Positions 22,997 through 34,459 of a DNA stretch of 64,000 nucleotides are shown here, piece by piece (position 1 is the stretch's first letter; each line of letters starts with the position of its first letter). This DNA is from Lenzites betulinus (lineage: Eukaryota > Basidiomycota > Agaricomycetes > Polyporales > Polyporaceae). Below the pieces are notes generated by a model. It saw nothing but the letters and a program-made list of their open reading frames with translations, did no database searches and was not told the DNA's origin. The stretch is taken from NCBI GenBank assembly GCA_022264855.1, contig JABYQU010000009.1, positions 124,001 through 188,000 on the forward strand, in the 5' to 3' direction. A program made the translations under genes and the position numbers.

Positions 22997-23135
22997 TGTG
23001 AGAGACCGTGCCCAGACAATACCACAATCTAACAACTGGGCCAAAAGGCCACTATGCTGAAGCTATCAGCATATTTGTCTGGATCTATATAAGCAGTTCC
23101 TATGTCACAACATGCCACTCAGCATGATCGTGACA
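22997..23135. repeat. Right LTR of the TRIM-like element
   Basis: 139 bp, identical to 22631-22769, directly followed by the second CCGCC. Confidence 0.9.
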
Positions 23136-23527
23136 CCGCCCGACATTCGGAACCTTGACGGGCCGCAAACGAGGGAGACAGAGCAACTAACATATGTGAT
23201 AACCAAGACATATTGTATCTATAACTGTGGGGCGGCTAGCCTAACTATGTTCACACGCCCTATCAGACACCAAGTAGTGTACATCCACCGCAATGGGAGA
23301 CCTCCGCACGGTGTCCGCACTCAGACACGTACTGGGGCCATCCATTACGATAGAGGGACACACCATGGAGAGCAACAAGGAGTAGCAAAAGACACCACTG
23401 TCATACACAAACACCTATAAGCGCGCACCACAATGGTGCGAGATCAGTGGAGATCCTCGACAATAGCCAAGGCTCCAAGAGATCTCTGATTGTCAATCCT
23501 ACTAGCAAGAAGCGCTAGCTAGCAATG

Positions 23528-23534
23528 TATATAT
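23528..23534 (+). promoter_or_regulatory. TATA box of the 23.6-kb ORF
   Basis: TATATAT, 44 bp ahead of the presumed first part of the leader and 50 bp from the ATG at 23,578. The short C-rich leader between them has no upstream ATG. Confidence 0.55.
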
Positions 23535-23577
23535 CAAGACCTCCTGCTTCCTCCCCAACATCAGATCACCGCCCCGC

Positions 23578-24084
23578 ATGACCTCCCCGACTACTGCCTC
23601 CACCGAGCTCCCCGCCTACATTGTCTTTGCGCTGGAGGAGTACAGCATGCTCCTGTACGACGGAGGGCCTGACAACTGCAACGTGTACCTCTGCTCTCAC
23701 ATCCGCCTCTTCAAACCCTTCCCTGCAGAGCAGGCAATCGGCTTTGTGGGGTATGTTGACCGCATTATCCAGTACCAGCAGGACTTCACCGTTCTCGCTG
23801 TTCTCCCGCAACACTGCCCGGGACAGCAGGTCCTCCTCACTGTCTGCTACTGCAAATTGGGGGGCATATCCGGATACCTGGCTACAATTGTTGCCAAACT
23901 CCGTGGTGTGGCCAGGTACCTCCACCCAAACAACACGCGCGCGATTCCGATTGAAGACCCGCTACCCCCTTTGAGTCCGGTGCTGCAGAGCCGTTGGTTC
24001 ATGGAGCTCCCGTCCACGATGCCCATGCTATGGGTTGGAACATCGTACGTCACCGCCAGTCACCAAAAAATACCTGCCCACTGA
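23578..24084 (+). CDS. Uncharacterised 168-aa protein upstream of gypsy pol
   Basis: Not recognised. It is an intact, CpG-rich frame beginning at the first ATG after a TATA box (start context CCGCATGAC). Composition is that of a folded globular protein, with alternating hydrophobic positions and three Cys-containing strands: FALEEYSMLLYDGG, NVYLCSHIRLF, LTVCYCKLGG and VAKLRGVARYL. There is no signal peptide, no transmembrane span, and no zinc knuckle or aspartic protease DTG motif, so it does not look like a standard gag. It lies 160 bp before the degenerate gypsy pol frame and in the same orientation, so it could be the structural ORF of that element. However, pol carries many nonsense codons and this frame none. 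That contrast suggests different ages or selection. Confidence 0.6.
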   Translation: MTSPTTASTELPAYIVFALEEYSMLLYDGGPDNCNVYLCSHIRLFKPFPAEQAIGFVGYVDRIIQYQQDFTVLAVLPQHCPGQQVLLTVCYCKLGGISGYLATIVAKLRGVARYLHPNNTRAIPIEDPLPPLSPVLQSRWFMELPSTMPMLWVGTSYVTASHQKIPAH

Positions 24085-24242
24085 AGACACCTCCAGACAA
24101 CGGAAGTAGCTATGCATGTATCCCCTGCATATATCGAATCCCTTGCATGTGAAGTCTTGTCCTGCCACGACGTTAAACTAGCAACCTGCCCGCCTACCAA
24201 CCCACCATATATCTCCCCACGTACACACCACATAGCAGCATA

Positions 24243-27200
24243 ATGCATCCGCCAGAGAGGCGACCATTGGTCTTTCTAATAATTGAAGACATGAGCGACC
24301 TGGCAGAGGACCCACTCCATCCTGAAGTCAACTCCGCAGGCGGAAGTACGGCAGAAGTTCTTGGGGCCTATAAACCAGTAGACTGACGTATCAAGCCCAT
24401 TCCCGGTGTCTTCCCAGAGGAAGCACATGTCATACGACAGATTCCCAAAGACCCTTTAAAGACACTACCCCCACTCCCGCCGCAATCACCAGACTACCAA
24501 CCCTCTTTGAAACTCACTGCTGAACAGATTGAAGAAATGAAAATCAATGACAAGGGCTACCTATGGCTGGAAGAAGAGAAACTTTTCAAACATATCTTTC
24601 AACTTAACGAGCAGGTTTTTGCATTTGAAGAATCGGACTGTGGCACCTTCCGCAAAGACTACTTCTCCCCTTACATTATTCCTACCATCCTGCACATACC
24701 CTGGGTTGAGAAGAACATACCCATTCCTCCAGGCATCCATGAACAAGTCATTGAGCTCATGAAGGGGAAACTAAATGCCGGAGTCTATGAACGATGCCAG
24801 TCATCATACCGATCCAAGTGGTGCTGCGTACTCAAGAAGAACGGGAAGCTTCGACTTGTACATGACCTACAGCCACTGAACGCCATCACAATCCATGATG
24901 CAGGCCTCCTTCCAAGTCTAGACGACTTCGTAGAACCATTTGCCGGACGACAATGCTACACAGTTCTAGACTTATTCTGGGCCTTTGACACATACAAGCT
25001 CGATCCAGTCAGCCGAGACCTGACTACCTTCCAGTCTCCGCTAGGCCTACTCCACCTGACTTCAATGCCCATGGGCTTCACCAACTCTCCGGCAGAGTTC
25101 CAAGCATGCATGACATTTGTTTTACAAGATGAAATTCCAGATGTGGCCAATGTTTTATTGATGACCTCCCAATCAAAGGACCTGCAACACAGTATCTTGA
25201 TGACACAGGACATCCAGAAACCATCAAATAGAATCCAGGAATTCACCGCTTCATTTGGGAACATGCAAACGATGTCCACCAGATTCTGCATTGAGTAGGG
25301 CAGGCAGGAATCCCCTTTTCAGGTCTCAAGGCGCAAATCTGTAGGCCCAAAGTAGTTATTGTAGGCCAGAAATGCACACCAACTGGTCGCAAGCCAGAAG
25401 ACAACAAAGTACAGAAGGTCACCAACTGGCCACCCCCACAGAATGTGAAAGAAGTTTGAGGGTTCTTAGGACTCTGCGGGACTGTCCGGATCTGGATTCA
25501 GGACTTCTCGGAGTGTGTCCGCCCTCTGAGGGAGCTCACTCTGAAAGGGGCTGAATTTGTCTGGGATGATCAAAGACAGCACGCATTTGAGGAACTGAAA
25601 GATATTGTAACCTCAGCCCCAGCACTCCGTCCCATTGACTACACCTCTACCAACCCAGTAATTCTCTTGGTAGACTCAAGCAAATATGCTGTGAGGTTTG
25701 TCATCTCCCAAATTGACAATGAAGGTCGGAGACATCCGGCCCGGTATGGGTCCTTACCAATGAATGCCACAGAGGCAAACTACAGCTAGCCAAAGTTGGA
25801 ACTGTATGGACTATACCGAGCACTTCGACAGTGGAGACTGTACCTTGTAGGAGTCAAAACCTTGCATGTGGAAGTTGACACCAAGTACATCAAGGGGATG
25901 CTTAATGAGCCGGACCTTCAGCCCAATGCCACCCTCAATCATTGGATTCAGGGGATCTTGCTCTTTGACTTCAAGCTTATACATGTCCCTGCCACTCAGC
26001 ATAAAGGACCAGATGCACTGTTGCGACGCCCGCTGGGAGAAGGAGAAGAGATAGAGGACGACAATGGGGAAGACTGGCTGGAGAACATTGCACTATACGC
26101 AGGACTCAATTATGGGGAGGTCCAAAGACAGTATGGAGGCAGACAGCCTACCCCAGTGACACAAAGCCCAGCTACATATGTCACCACGAACACCACACAG
26201 GATGCCTCCCTCCAACATATATTCCACTTTCTAGACACTCTAGAAGTTCCAGACTTCCCCACGGCTTCATCATGTGCCAAATTCCTCCGCAAATGCCAAC
26301 AATACTTTGTCAAGGATGGATAACTCTACCGAAGGCATCAACACCGCATACCCACCCATGTTATTCTAGCAGCCGAGGAAAGACTCAGAATACTAGAGGA
26401 AGCCCATGATTAGCTTGGACATAAAGGAGCAAAAGCGACCTTTGAAACAATCCGCATGCGCTTCTTCTGGCCTTTCTACTACTCAGATGTTCGACAACAT
26501 GTAAGCTCGTGCCAGGAATGTCAAGTTCGGAGCACATGCAAAGTAGAAGCCCCTCTCACTATCTCCACACCGGTAGACCTTTTCCACAAAGTCTATATGG
26601 ACATCATGTTCATGCCAAAGGCGCAAGGGTACACCTGTATTGTTGCTTGTCGTGACAATCTTTCAGGTGTTACAGAGACCAGGGCCCTATGACAGGCAAG
26701 TTCCAAAGAAGTTGCCAAGTTCTTCTAGGAGCAGATTATCTGCCGATATGGAGCTGTCCACCAGGTTGTCACAGATAATGGGTCTGAGACAAAAGGAGCC
26801 TTTGAGATTCTTGTAACAAAATACAACATACACCACATTTGGATCTTGGCATACAACTCTAAAGCCAATGGTGTGGTGGAAAGGGGACACTTCACCCTTC
26901 ATGAAGCACTCATCAAATCCTGCAAAGGAGAGATCTCCCGATGGCCCGAACTTCTGCCGCATGCACAGTTTGCTGACCGGATCACCATTTGGCGCTCCAC
27001 TGGGTTTAGCCCCTACTTTCTGCTCCATGGAGTTCACCTAGCACTACTGATGGACCTCCGTGAATCCACTTTCATGGTGCAAGGCTTTGAGCCTGGCATA
27101 TCCCACACCCAACTCCTAGCGCTGCGCATACAACAGCTAGAGTGTTGACCAGAGGACATCTCACGAGCCACAAAGGTCCTCCAGAAGACCCGCCTAGCAT

Positions 27201-27629
27201 CTAAGGAACACTTTGAAGCCCAATTTGCCTACCATCTGCAATGAACATCATTTACAGCTGGAGATCTGGTACTTGTACGGAATACTGCCGTAGAACGGGA
27301 GATGAACCAAAAGCACGAGCCTCGGTACCTGGGCCCATACCAAGTGGTCTGACAGACACGAAATGGGGCATATGTCATCAAGGAACTCAATAGGGATGTC
27401 TCTTGTGAGAGTGTGGCAGCCTTCAGACTCTTGGCCTATGACCCATCCAGAAGACACCTTGCAGAGATACAAACAGACCCGATCAGCATGATTGGTGAAG
27501 GAGCATTGCAAAGACAGGGACACCAACAGACAACGGACAACTATTGAGGCAGATCTGGACGGTGACACAGATAATGAGCCAGACGAGGGATTGGACACAG
27601 AGCCAGAGGAGTTCCCAGTCAGCCATTGA
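24243..27629 (+). pseudogene. Ty3/gypsy polyprotein (RT-RNase H-integrase), degenerate
   Basis: In order: a leader, reverse transcriptase (about 24,700-25,200) with VHDLQPLNAITI, GRQCYTVLDLFWAFD and MPMGFTNSPAEFQ, then RNase H (about 25,600-26,030) with LVDSSKYAVRF, LELYGLYRAL and HVPATQHKGPDALLRR, then integrase (about 26,400-27,150) with an HHCC finger and catalytic YMDIMF, VVTDNGSE and NGVVERGH. A one-base loss near 25,155 shifts frame just before the FIDD active-site motif. Later nonsense codons are largely TGA where the family has Arg (for example KEV-stop-GFLGLCG) or TAG where it has Gln or Trp (YS-stop-PKLELYG). The element is non-functional. No upstream LTR matching the downstream one was found, so the 5' end is lost or rearranged. 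Confidence 0.88.
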
Positions 27630-27680
27630 ACAAGAAGCCACCACCCCTGAATATCTGACGACCGAGGATGGCCGTTAAAC

Positions 27681-27691
27681 TGTGGGGCGGA
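27681..27691 (+). other. Polypurine tract-like sequence before the 3' LTR
   Basis: TGTGGGGCGGA lies directly against the TG of the downstream LTR. Its place and G-richness suit the plus-strand primer of a gypsy element read left to right, in agreement with the pol orientation. Confidence 0.5.
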
Positions 27692-27773
27692 TGTCATGCA
27701 CCAAACCTGTTTGGTACAAGAACAGTGTGTGCAGCCCAGCAAAGCCTGTTACCCTCAGCATATGCAGCCCAAT

Positions 27774-27875
27774 GTAGCCTCGCACAGGTCAGACGTAGCC
27801 TCGCACAGGTCACACGTGGCCTCGCACAGGTCATGCGTAGCCTTGCATAGGTCACACATAGCCTCGCATAGCCCC
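27774..27875 (+). repeat. Tandem repeat, 21-bp unit, about five copies, in LTR U3
   Basis: The unit GTAGCCTCGCACAGGTCACAC repeats with C-to-T type variants in the later copies (CCTTGCATAGG). Such U3 repeats often act as promoter enhancers in LTR elements. Confidence 0.85.
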
Positions 27876-28124
27876 ACACAGCCCATAACCACTCAGCAGC
27901 TGGCATACTGCTGCCATTGCACTCAGCATCATAGTCAAGCACAGCCGAGGTTGCCCACCACAGCCCCTCACAGGAATTGGGCAGCGAAAGGCTATAGCAA
28001 TAGGTTTGATAATCACGCAACTAAGGTCTCAGAGGGAGGGAGCCTGTGCAGGACACAGGATTCATCACTACATAGCCTGCCTACTCATGTATTACACACC
28101 TATTTCACTGCCTTCAGCCTTGGG

Positions 28125-28131
28125 TATAAAT
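28125..28131 (+). promoter_or_regulatory. TATA box inside LTR family B
   Basis: TATAAAT in GGGTATAAATACC, equivalent in position to 21,165 in family A. Confidence 0.7.
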
Positions 28132-28813
28132 ACCAGGCTGAGGCAGGCCAGAATGACAGCTTCTTCTTCTCAATGCCTCCCTTGCCAGCTAGTTCACCAA
28201 CTTGCAAACCAAAGCAGCTCACCACCCCTTACCCTCACCTACACATTTTCCATCACCACAGCCTTATATATATATATATTGGTCCATTCAAAGCTCCATC
28301 TGATAGAATTTTGACTAGAATAGTTGGGGTTCACTGTGAACCTTTCGACAACAGCTACTAGCCCACGGGATGACCTCAGCACGCAACACGACACACCACA
28401 GACACTGACTAGACCCACCCGGAACCTTACGATAGCCCGCAGTACCAGAAGACAAAGAGAGACACACCCGTAGCCGCACGAACACCGACCACTGTAGTAT
28501 CAGGAATACACCCACGCACAACGACATACAGCCCCGTACTCAGCCCTACTAACGCAGAGAGGGGAACCTCTGCTCCGACTTTCAGGGCCTCACACTCTAA
28601 AGCCTAGCCGCTGGCTTCTACCACACCCCATCTTAACACACTATCAGTTGTCCAAGGATATCGGCCAGCCTGGCCTAGTCATGAACTCGGCGAAGCCTCT
28701 GTTGGAAAGACAGGAAACCCCACACGCTTTGTGGTAGAATCGGGAATCCCCTCTTCACCACTCACCCCTCAAATTTTACATCAATCAATCGATTCCCAGA
28801 TATTCATCCGACG

Positions 28814-31800
28814 GGGGGATCTCCTTGCAGGGGTCACCACCACAGGTGAAAAAGCTCGCCAAGCCAAAAGAAGTTTCACCAACTGCTCATCTTTTGAAGG
28901 TAAGAGGTGTTCTGGTCCACAGCCGTCTGGTCTGATGCATCGTGTAGGCGGCGACCAGGGAGGTCTATAAGGAGGCTGTCAGCATAGAACAGGACCTGGA
29001 CTGGATGGATCACGCTGCAGCCGACACAGAAGCCATGAATGTGCCATTCTGTATGCCATTCCGGTGCTGCTCCATATGTCTTGTTCTGTTCGAACAATCA
29101 AGCCAATTATAATGGGACATTCTGTAGGTACTTATGATTACTACTCAATTGTTTTCAGAACACGACCATCAGTCAAAAGTTATGAAGACATCACAATTTG
29201 GCATTAAGCGCCCCTTCAAATCATTACTAAAATAAGATACAATGAGGAAAGTGTTTTAAATGGTATTATCTTCCACCCATAATTCTCTTATTCCCATAGT
29301 GTGTTTTCCTGCTCTCTGTTGCTGTTCACTGGCCTGTCCTCACCATTGTGGCTAATGCTGCCACTGTTGTCCTTATCCTCATTGCTGCTGATGACAATGG
29401 TCATCCTGTGGCCCTGCTTAGATGAGCTGGCTTGATCCTGGGTGATGTCTTCATCCTCCACCTCCTCCACTCACTGCGTTCAAGGACGTTGTAGTCCAGT
29501 CTTGAGATATTTGTGGTTATATAATACCTTGAAGCTATTCCATTAATTGGAGTGCGCTCGCCATTTCAGAGTTCCAATAGACTCTATTGGCTGCAATATC
29601 CAGACGTGTAAACATCTAGTCCACATCTAGACTTACATTTGCACTCCATGCCGGGCTTTCCTTAAGGTGCTCCATGTACAATGTCTATTAGAACGTAAGA
29701 ATTGGGGATCTGTTCATAACTGTGAATTTCTTGTCTACCTCAGCTCTGGGTTAGACCGTAGCTCAGACCAACTCTCTGCCTGCTAATACCTTAGAGTACT
29801 GTACTCGGTTTACTTTAAAGAGTTCGAACTGCATGGACCACAGGGCCTGTGCCCCTTGTCTCCTGCCACCATGTCAACGCTGCCTCTCCCGGGCCTCTGA
29901 GTCATCACCACACCTTTACCGTACACAGCCGCATATAAAAACATGTAGGTGGATGTAGGTGGACTGCTTTATCATAAATTGTGGCCTGCTGAAGCATAGG
30001 TACAAGAGCTTGGATTTTTGGGTGAGACTAACATATTTCTCGCATGCTCGTGATGTCTCTATTCCCACAGAGGTATATGAGCCCCTTTCAGTTTGCTGAC
30101 CGTGTCAATCCGCGTCTGACAACAACTTTTTGGATGCATATACTTACTTAAACCTGTTTTTATTTTATAGGGTTACCTCGTAGGTGTCTATATGCACCCT
30201 TCATGGCTCAGAGTGTATAGTACTGACTCAGTACTCAGTGACTGGGCTTACCGCGGGCCGGTGTCCGAGTACTACAAGCCGATGATTGGGTGGTCTTGGT
30301 GAATGCCGTCACTCAATGCTCGGGTGCGCTGCCGCAGGTGAGGTACCTATTTTCCCTGTGCACCCTTGCTGATATACACACCTTGTTAGATGGTCATAGT
30401 GGACGCGCAAGCTCAAGCTCAAGAGTGGGATGGTTCTCGAGCTCGAGGACGGCAGCTGGAGTGGGCGCTGGGTTATTTCAGATTTTGTTGCTTTTATCAA
30501 TATATTCCAATATATCTGTCTTTTCTGTCTATTTGTATTGTGAAATCTCCTGCTGCTTGGGCTGAAAATAGCTATGAGCTTATGTAGTATTCATAGGATT
30601 CACGCCTTTGAGTGCACGTACTATTTGACCTGTGTATGTTGTACCAATCAGACTCTCATGATAGCGCCGCACAGAGACTTCAAGGTGAAATGGCTTTTGT
30701 ATTCAAACCCCAACTAGGTAACTAGTTTGCGCAAACTGATGGTTACTTCACCCCCTATTTACAGGTTGTAAAACACGGTGACTGTTACCCATTGATCATT
30801 AATGGCAAGATTTCTTTTTTGAATGCAAGTTCTAAAACCACTGTCAGAACCTTGTTGGTGATAATCAAACTCACCTGCTCATCACGCAGAGCATTTACAT
30901 AGACCACAAAGACAATAATCCCTTCAACTGTGACTGCAGTTCCCGGACAAGTGTCATCTGCAACATGCCTGACACATGGGTCATACCATACAACTTGTCC
31001 AAGGGTGCAATGTATAAACACTCTTCCAGCAGTGAGACAGTCATGCTGAGGTCTATCACCTTTTTCTTTTGTCTCTTGAATATCTCCAGCGCACTGATCA
31101 CCAGCATTTTTGCACCAATGCTTATACCTTCCTGGCTCAGAGCTGGGCTACTGCTCACATAATTTGCCAGTTGATTATGCTAGGGTGTTTTGTAGCACAT
31201 ATTGCATATCCACAGCTGCGCCGAGCTGTTGAGCACCATAGACACCCATAGACCTGCATCTGGAATTCCATCTGCAGGGTGTGGCAATAACAATTCAACC
31301 CAATCACTACTAAAAGAAGCTGCCCACACTAACAAACTACAACATTCTAGAAGCTGGTTATAGCTGTGTGTGAAAGTTAGGGTTAGACAGGCACCCACCC
31401 ACAGAGGTTAGAGTGCAACTAGAGGCAGGCTAACATAATATGGGTGGTAAAACTAAGGGCTAACTATAAAATCTCTAGTGGAAGCCAAGCCTTACCCTAA
31501 AAGCATTAGATCACTTTCCATATGACACTTAATTGAGGACTGAAAAAAGATCATCTGAGTTTCAAAATATTTTCCCATAGGGACAAATTGGCATCACAGG
31601 ATTTGGCTCGATGCTCAGTATGCAAGAAACAATTTCTCTGCTCCTTATCAGTTATAGGGATACTGGGTGAGAAGACATATGTTAAGGTGCAGACTATCTT
31701 CTTAAATATGTTGATGATTGTCTGCCTTGTATTGTGCAAATTGTAGATCTTAACCATATGTGTAGCACAAACAGCAACATCAATGATCTTGCAATGCAAG

Positions 31801-32929
31801 GGCTGCAAGAAGGTGGTTATAAGTCTAAGTTGATGATGAGCCTAATGGACATACCTGATTGACAAGCCAATTTTGAGCAGCCTCATTGAATGCCTTATTA
31901 CAATAGGGAATGTTGACCATGATTTTCTTGCGAGGCTGCTCCTGAAGATGGCTATCGAGCTGGCTCTATGCCTTGCCCTCTTCTGACGAGCCTTGGTGTC
32001 CTTTAAAAGAATGGACAGGAATGTGTTTGCCTTGCATTATGGACGATAAGGCCCTGACAATTGCATGACTGTCCAGACACAACTGGCAATGCAGAAAAGG
32101 TATACTATAGTGCCTGATGGGATGCTTGGGGATGCTGTCGGACTAGGCTTTCCATTACTAAAATGACATGTTAGATAGGTGATCAATAAATGTGCAAGAC
32201 ATTCCTGCACTTGCAGTGGTTCTGCACACTGCCCTCTATATATGCCAGGTTGAAGAAATGATTCATATTCTTGCTTTTATCTTATTGTATTGTCAGCATT
32301 ACCAACTTGATATCTATCATCATGACTTTGTTTACTGATATCTTCTACTGTTTGAGTGGTGTCTTGAGCACTTCTTGTCATGAGGTTTCTTCAGCTCTGA
32401 GGCAGTGACATTTTGTAATTTGTTAAATATTGTGGTATTAGTAAATGCATAAGTTTTTTATACAGACCATTAAGAACATCAGCAATGATCAACCACTGAT
32501 ATTGATGTAGTGCTGTTAATGGATTGAACTTTGAGCAAGACCCCCATTGTCAATAATGAACTGCATGCCAAAACTGCATGCTAAACCATTATATTGAATT
32601 ACTCAAGGGGTTGAACACACCAAGGGTTGAACACACTGCACATCAGCTAGAATGTACAGGTCAGAAAATTGGTAAGCCATGAGATAAACTATGCAGTAAC
32701 CCAAACAGTAAACTATATGATACACTATACAGTAAAAAAGCAGTAAACCAATCAATAAACCACCACCCTGCATCACAAACTCATTCTATGCACTCATAGT
32801 ATACTTCATGCAGCAATTAACATACCTCACATGACCCTGTACCATGCATGAAGTTGACAGTCATGCTGATTATCTGAATGTAAGTAGACTGTTGATGAAT
32901 TTATGCATTCTCTCAATTGCTGTGAACAT
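28814..32929. other. CpG-poor repeat graveyard
   Basis: No gene supportable. CpG is scarce except for a patch at about 29,560-30,480, which has no recognisable frame. A dispersed repeat lies at 31,280-31,411. Short open frames are stop-ridden and A+T-biased. An Asp/Ser/Glu-rich minus-strand frame at 29,288-29,470 could be the fossil of an acidic linker, but its parent was not identified. Confidence 0.6.
31280..31411 (-). repeat. Dispersed repeat R1, copy 1
   Basis: Read on minus it begins CTAACCTCTGTGGGTGGGTG, then CCTGTCTAACCCTAACTTTC. It aligns for about 125 bp with 50,289-50,412 on plus, and its first 50 bp align with 53,717-53,770. It is probably the end of a transposon family. Confidence 0.7.
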
Positions 32930-33345
32930 TGTCATCTCTGGTGTTGGCAAGGATCGAATGGTGGGTGGGAATATCTTGTAGAGGATATGTACAACCAAAG
33001 AGGTGCTGCGTGGTTATGGGTGTATGGAATGTACTATATCTATGTTGGATGTATCTTGTTTCGAGCAAGATTGTCAGCTATGATATTGCATGCCAATGGT
33101 CCAAAAACATAATTCAATCCATTAGAAGTCTGCACTCCCACATCTATATTCCTGCCGAAAAAGGCTCAGTCATCTGTTATCCCAAAGTTTCACTATGGCA
33201 GTCACAGTAGGCATGTCATTCAAAGTTCTCTCTGGATTGCTGTATTGGCAGTGTATGCACAGACAGTGAGGGAATCAAGCAATGCTGGTGGTGGATTCAT
33301 CCCATTACCAACAGCATCGAGGTCAAGGGTCCTGCCATGTATGTG
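32930..33345 (+). pseudogene. KDZ-family transposase remnant
   Basis: Reading across frames, the hallmark IVSYDIACQWSKN is well preserved at about 33,070-33,110. After a spacer comes a stretch equivalent to the KDZ PKFHLPAH...GRTDGE region, here KVSLWQSQ, a stop, and TDSEGIKQCWWWIHPITNS (about 33,260-33,320). KDZ elements are large DNA transposons abundant in Agaricomycetes and often linked with TET/JBP genes. Only about 130 residues of the catalytic region survive, with frame changes and stops, and CpG is depleted. No terminal repeats or TET/JBP relic were seen nearby. Confidence 0.75.
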
Positions 33346-34029
33346 CTTACCCTTTGATGTGTCCAGTTGTTCTTATCCTGCTCCTACTCTTGTGGTTGCT
33401 GCAATGGCCTCTTCCCTGCCAGTTCCAATTGCACCCTCCACACCGCAAGGGCTTACATGTATGGCAACTATCCATCTGCATCATATTGTTCTGAGCCCAC
33501 AAATGCTCCAACAGCAATGTTTGGTTCTCCAGGAACACCTTGACACTACCCCTCTGGCATACAATCTGACTTTGACTGAGTGGCTTCATAAGCTTGATAC
33601 AGATCCGGTGCATGGCAAGAATGGCAACAATTGTACTTTAGGGCCCATTCAGCACCGAGAAACTGCCTGTTCTTCCTCCGATCCCTCGAGATGGTTCTTG
33701 TTCCATGCTGGGAAACGCGACGGGGCCTGCGGAGCCCAGGGAAAAGGACTGCGCCCATGCTTGCCTGCCACGCTCTTACTAAACACCCGCCAAACACATA
33801 TATATTAAAGTAATAATAATAGACACCATGTTGGGCTCCCCCTCATCCTGCTTGTGCACTTGCTGCTGTGCCCTCTCTCTTGTTCCTACTAGTATCACTT
33901 GCATGCATTTTTGACTGTCATGCCGGTCGACCGACACTGAGAGACACAGATAGCAATAGCATCTAGTCTATCAGTCTATCAGGGGAAGCTTGGATCTGCA
34001 AGCTCATAGATGGACATGTGAACTTGGGA
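33346..34029. other. Spacer between transposon remnants
   Basis: Nothing recognised. A short CpG-bearing patch at about 33,640-33,780 contrasts with CpG-poor flanks and may be a fragment of another insertion. Confidence 0.45.
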
Positions 34030-34245
34030 CTTGACACACTCCTCTTTACCTATGTTTTGAGTGGCATTGAGGGTTCAGCAACCGACTCTACCATCTTCCA
34101 AGGGGCACGGGAGGCTGACTTCTGGGTTCCAGTCAGGTGATGCTACCTTGCCAATGCAGGTTATGGTTCCAATAATGTGCTGCTAGTACCCTACGGTGGA
34201 GTGCACTATGATCTCGCTGAGTGGGGACATGCTGGTTCAAAGTAT
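34030..34245 (+). pseudogene. PIF-Harbinger (DDE_4) transposase fragment
   Basis: About 70 residues of the C-terminal catalytic half survive: LFTYVLSGIEGSATDSTIF, then after a TGA stop CYLANAGYGSNNVLLVPYGG and VHYDLAEWGHAG. In active relatives the second motif reads YLADAGYG; here the catalytic Asp is Asn. The N-terminal half is missing. The Myb/SANT-like frame on the opposite strand immediately downstream is the usual second gene of this superfamily, so both probably come from one element arranged tail to tail. Confidence 0.7.
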
Positions 34246-34459
34246 GTCATTTATACAGTTTGCTCACTGAAGGTCCAGCCACGAGAGAAAAATGGGAACA
34301 GGCAGATGCACGGTGCAACTACACTGCAGATTCTATGTGGAATTATTATCAGGCAGGAGGGCGAGCTTGCAAACTAGAAAGGGGGCAATGGACATCAGTG
34401 CAGTCAATTGTATTAGCATCAAGTAATTTAATTGATATATGACTGTCATAGTCAGAACA

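Larger units (their letters stand above)
22631..23135. mobile_element. TRIM-like miniature LTR element (505 bp)
   Basis: Two 139-bp direct repeats (22631-22769 and 22997-23135), identical by eye, begin TGTGAGAGACC and end GATCGTGACA. They enclose 227 bp of non-coding DNA. The 5-bp duplication CCGCC lies at 22626-22630 and 23136-23140. TG...CA ends, short LTRs, a tiny interior and a 5-bp duplication define a terminal-repeat retrotransposon in miniature. Each LTR contains TATATAAG in plus orientation. Next to the first LTR is CCTCCCCTTTT, a polypurine tract if read on minus, so orientation is ambiguous. A TGG (22,783) just inside could start a primer-binding site. It has no coding capacity and would depend on another element's proteins. 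Confidence 0.88.
22444..23190 (+). pseudogene. Small coiled-coil-like ORF interrupted by a TRIM-like insertion
   Basis: Not recognised. The frame from ATG 22,444 runs 187 nt to the insertion point at 22,630. Removing the 505-bp insertion and one CCGCC copy lets it continue from 23,141 to a TAA at 23,188-23,190 (78 aa). The product would be highly charged, with Lys/Arg/Glu heptad-like spacing (LESKLQDIERAERQ, then QEIIQQMIRNTR) and a basic tail. A second, longer frame (254 codons, ATG 22,146 to stop 23,420) also becomes continuous on the same removal, so the true product is uncertain. In either case the insertion breaks an open frame. A gag-like role for the neighbouring gypsy element is possible but unsupported. 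Confidence 0.45.
27692..28813 (+). mobile_element. 3' LTR of the gypsy element (family B)
   Basis: Starts TGTCATGCACCAAACCTG and ends GATATTCATCCGACG (the final CA appears mutated to CG), about 1122 bp. The first 30 bp, the GGTATAAATAC promoter core and the last 120 bp are shared with LTR family A at 20.55 kb. The U3 part is different and contains a 21-bp tandem repeat. Its position just after pol and a purine tract identifies it as the 3' LTR. The 5' partner is not in the window. Confidence 0.8.
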
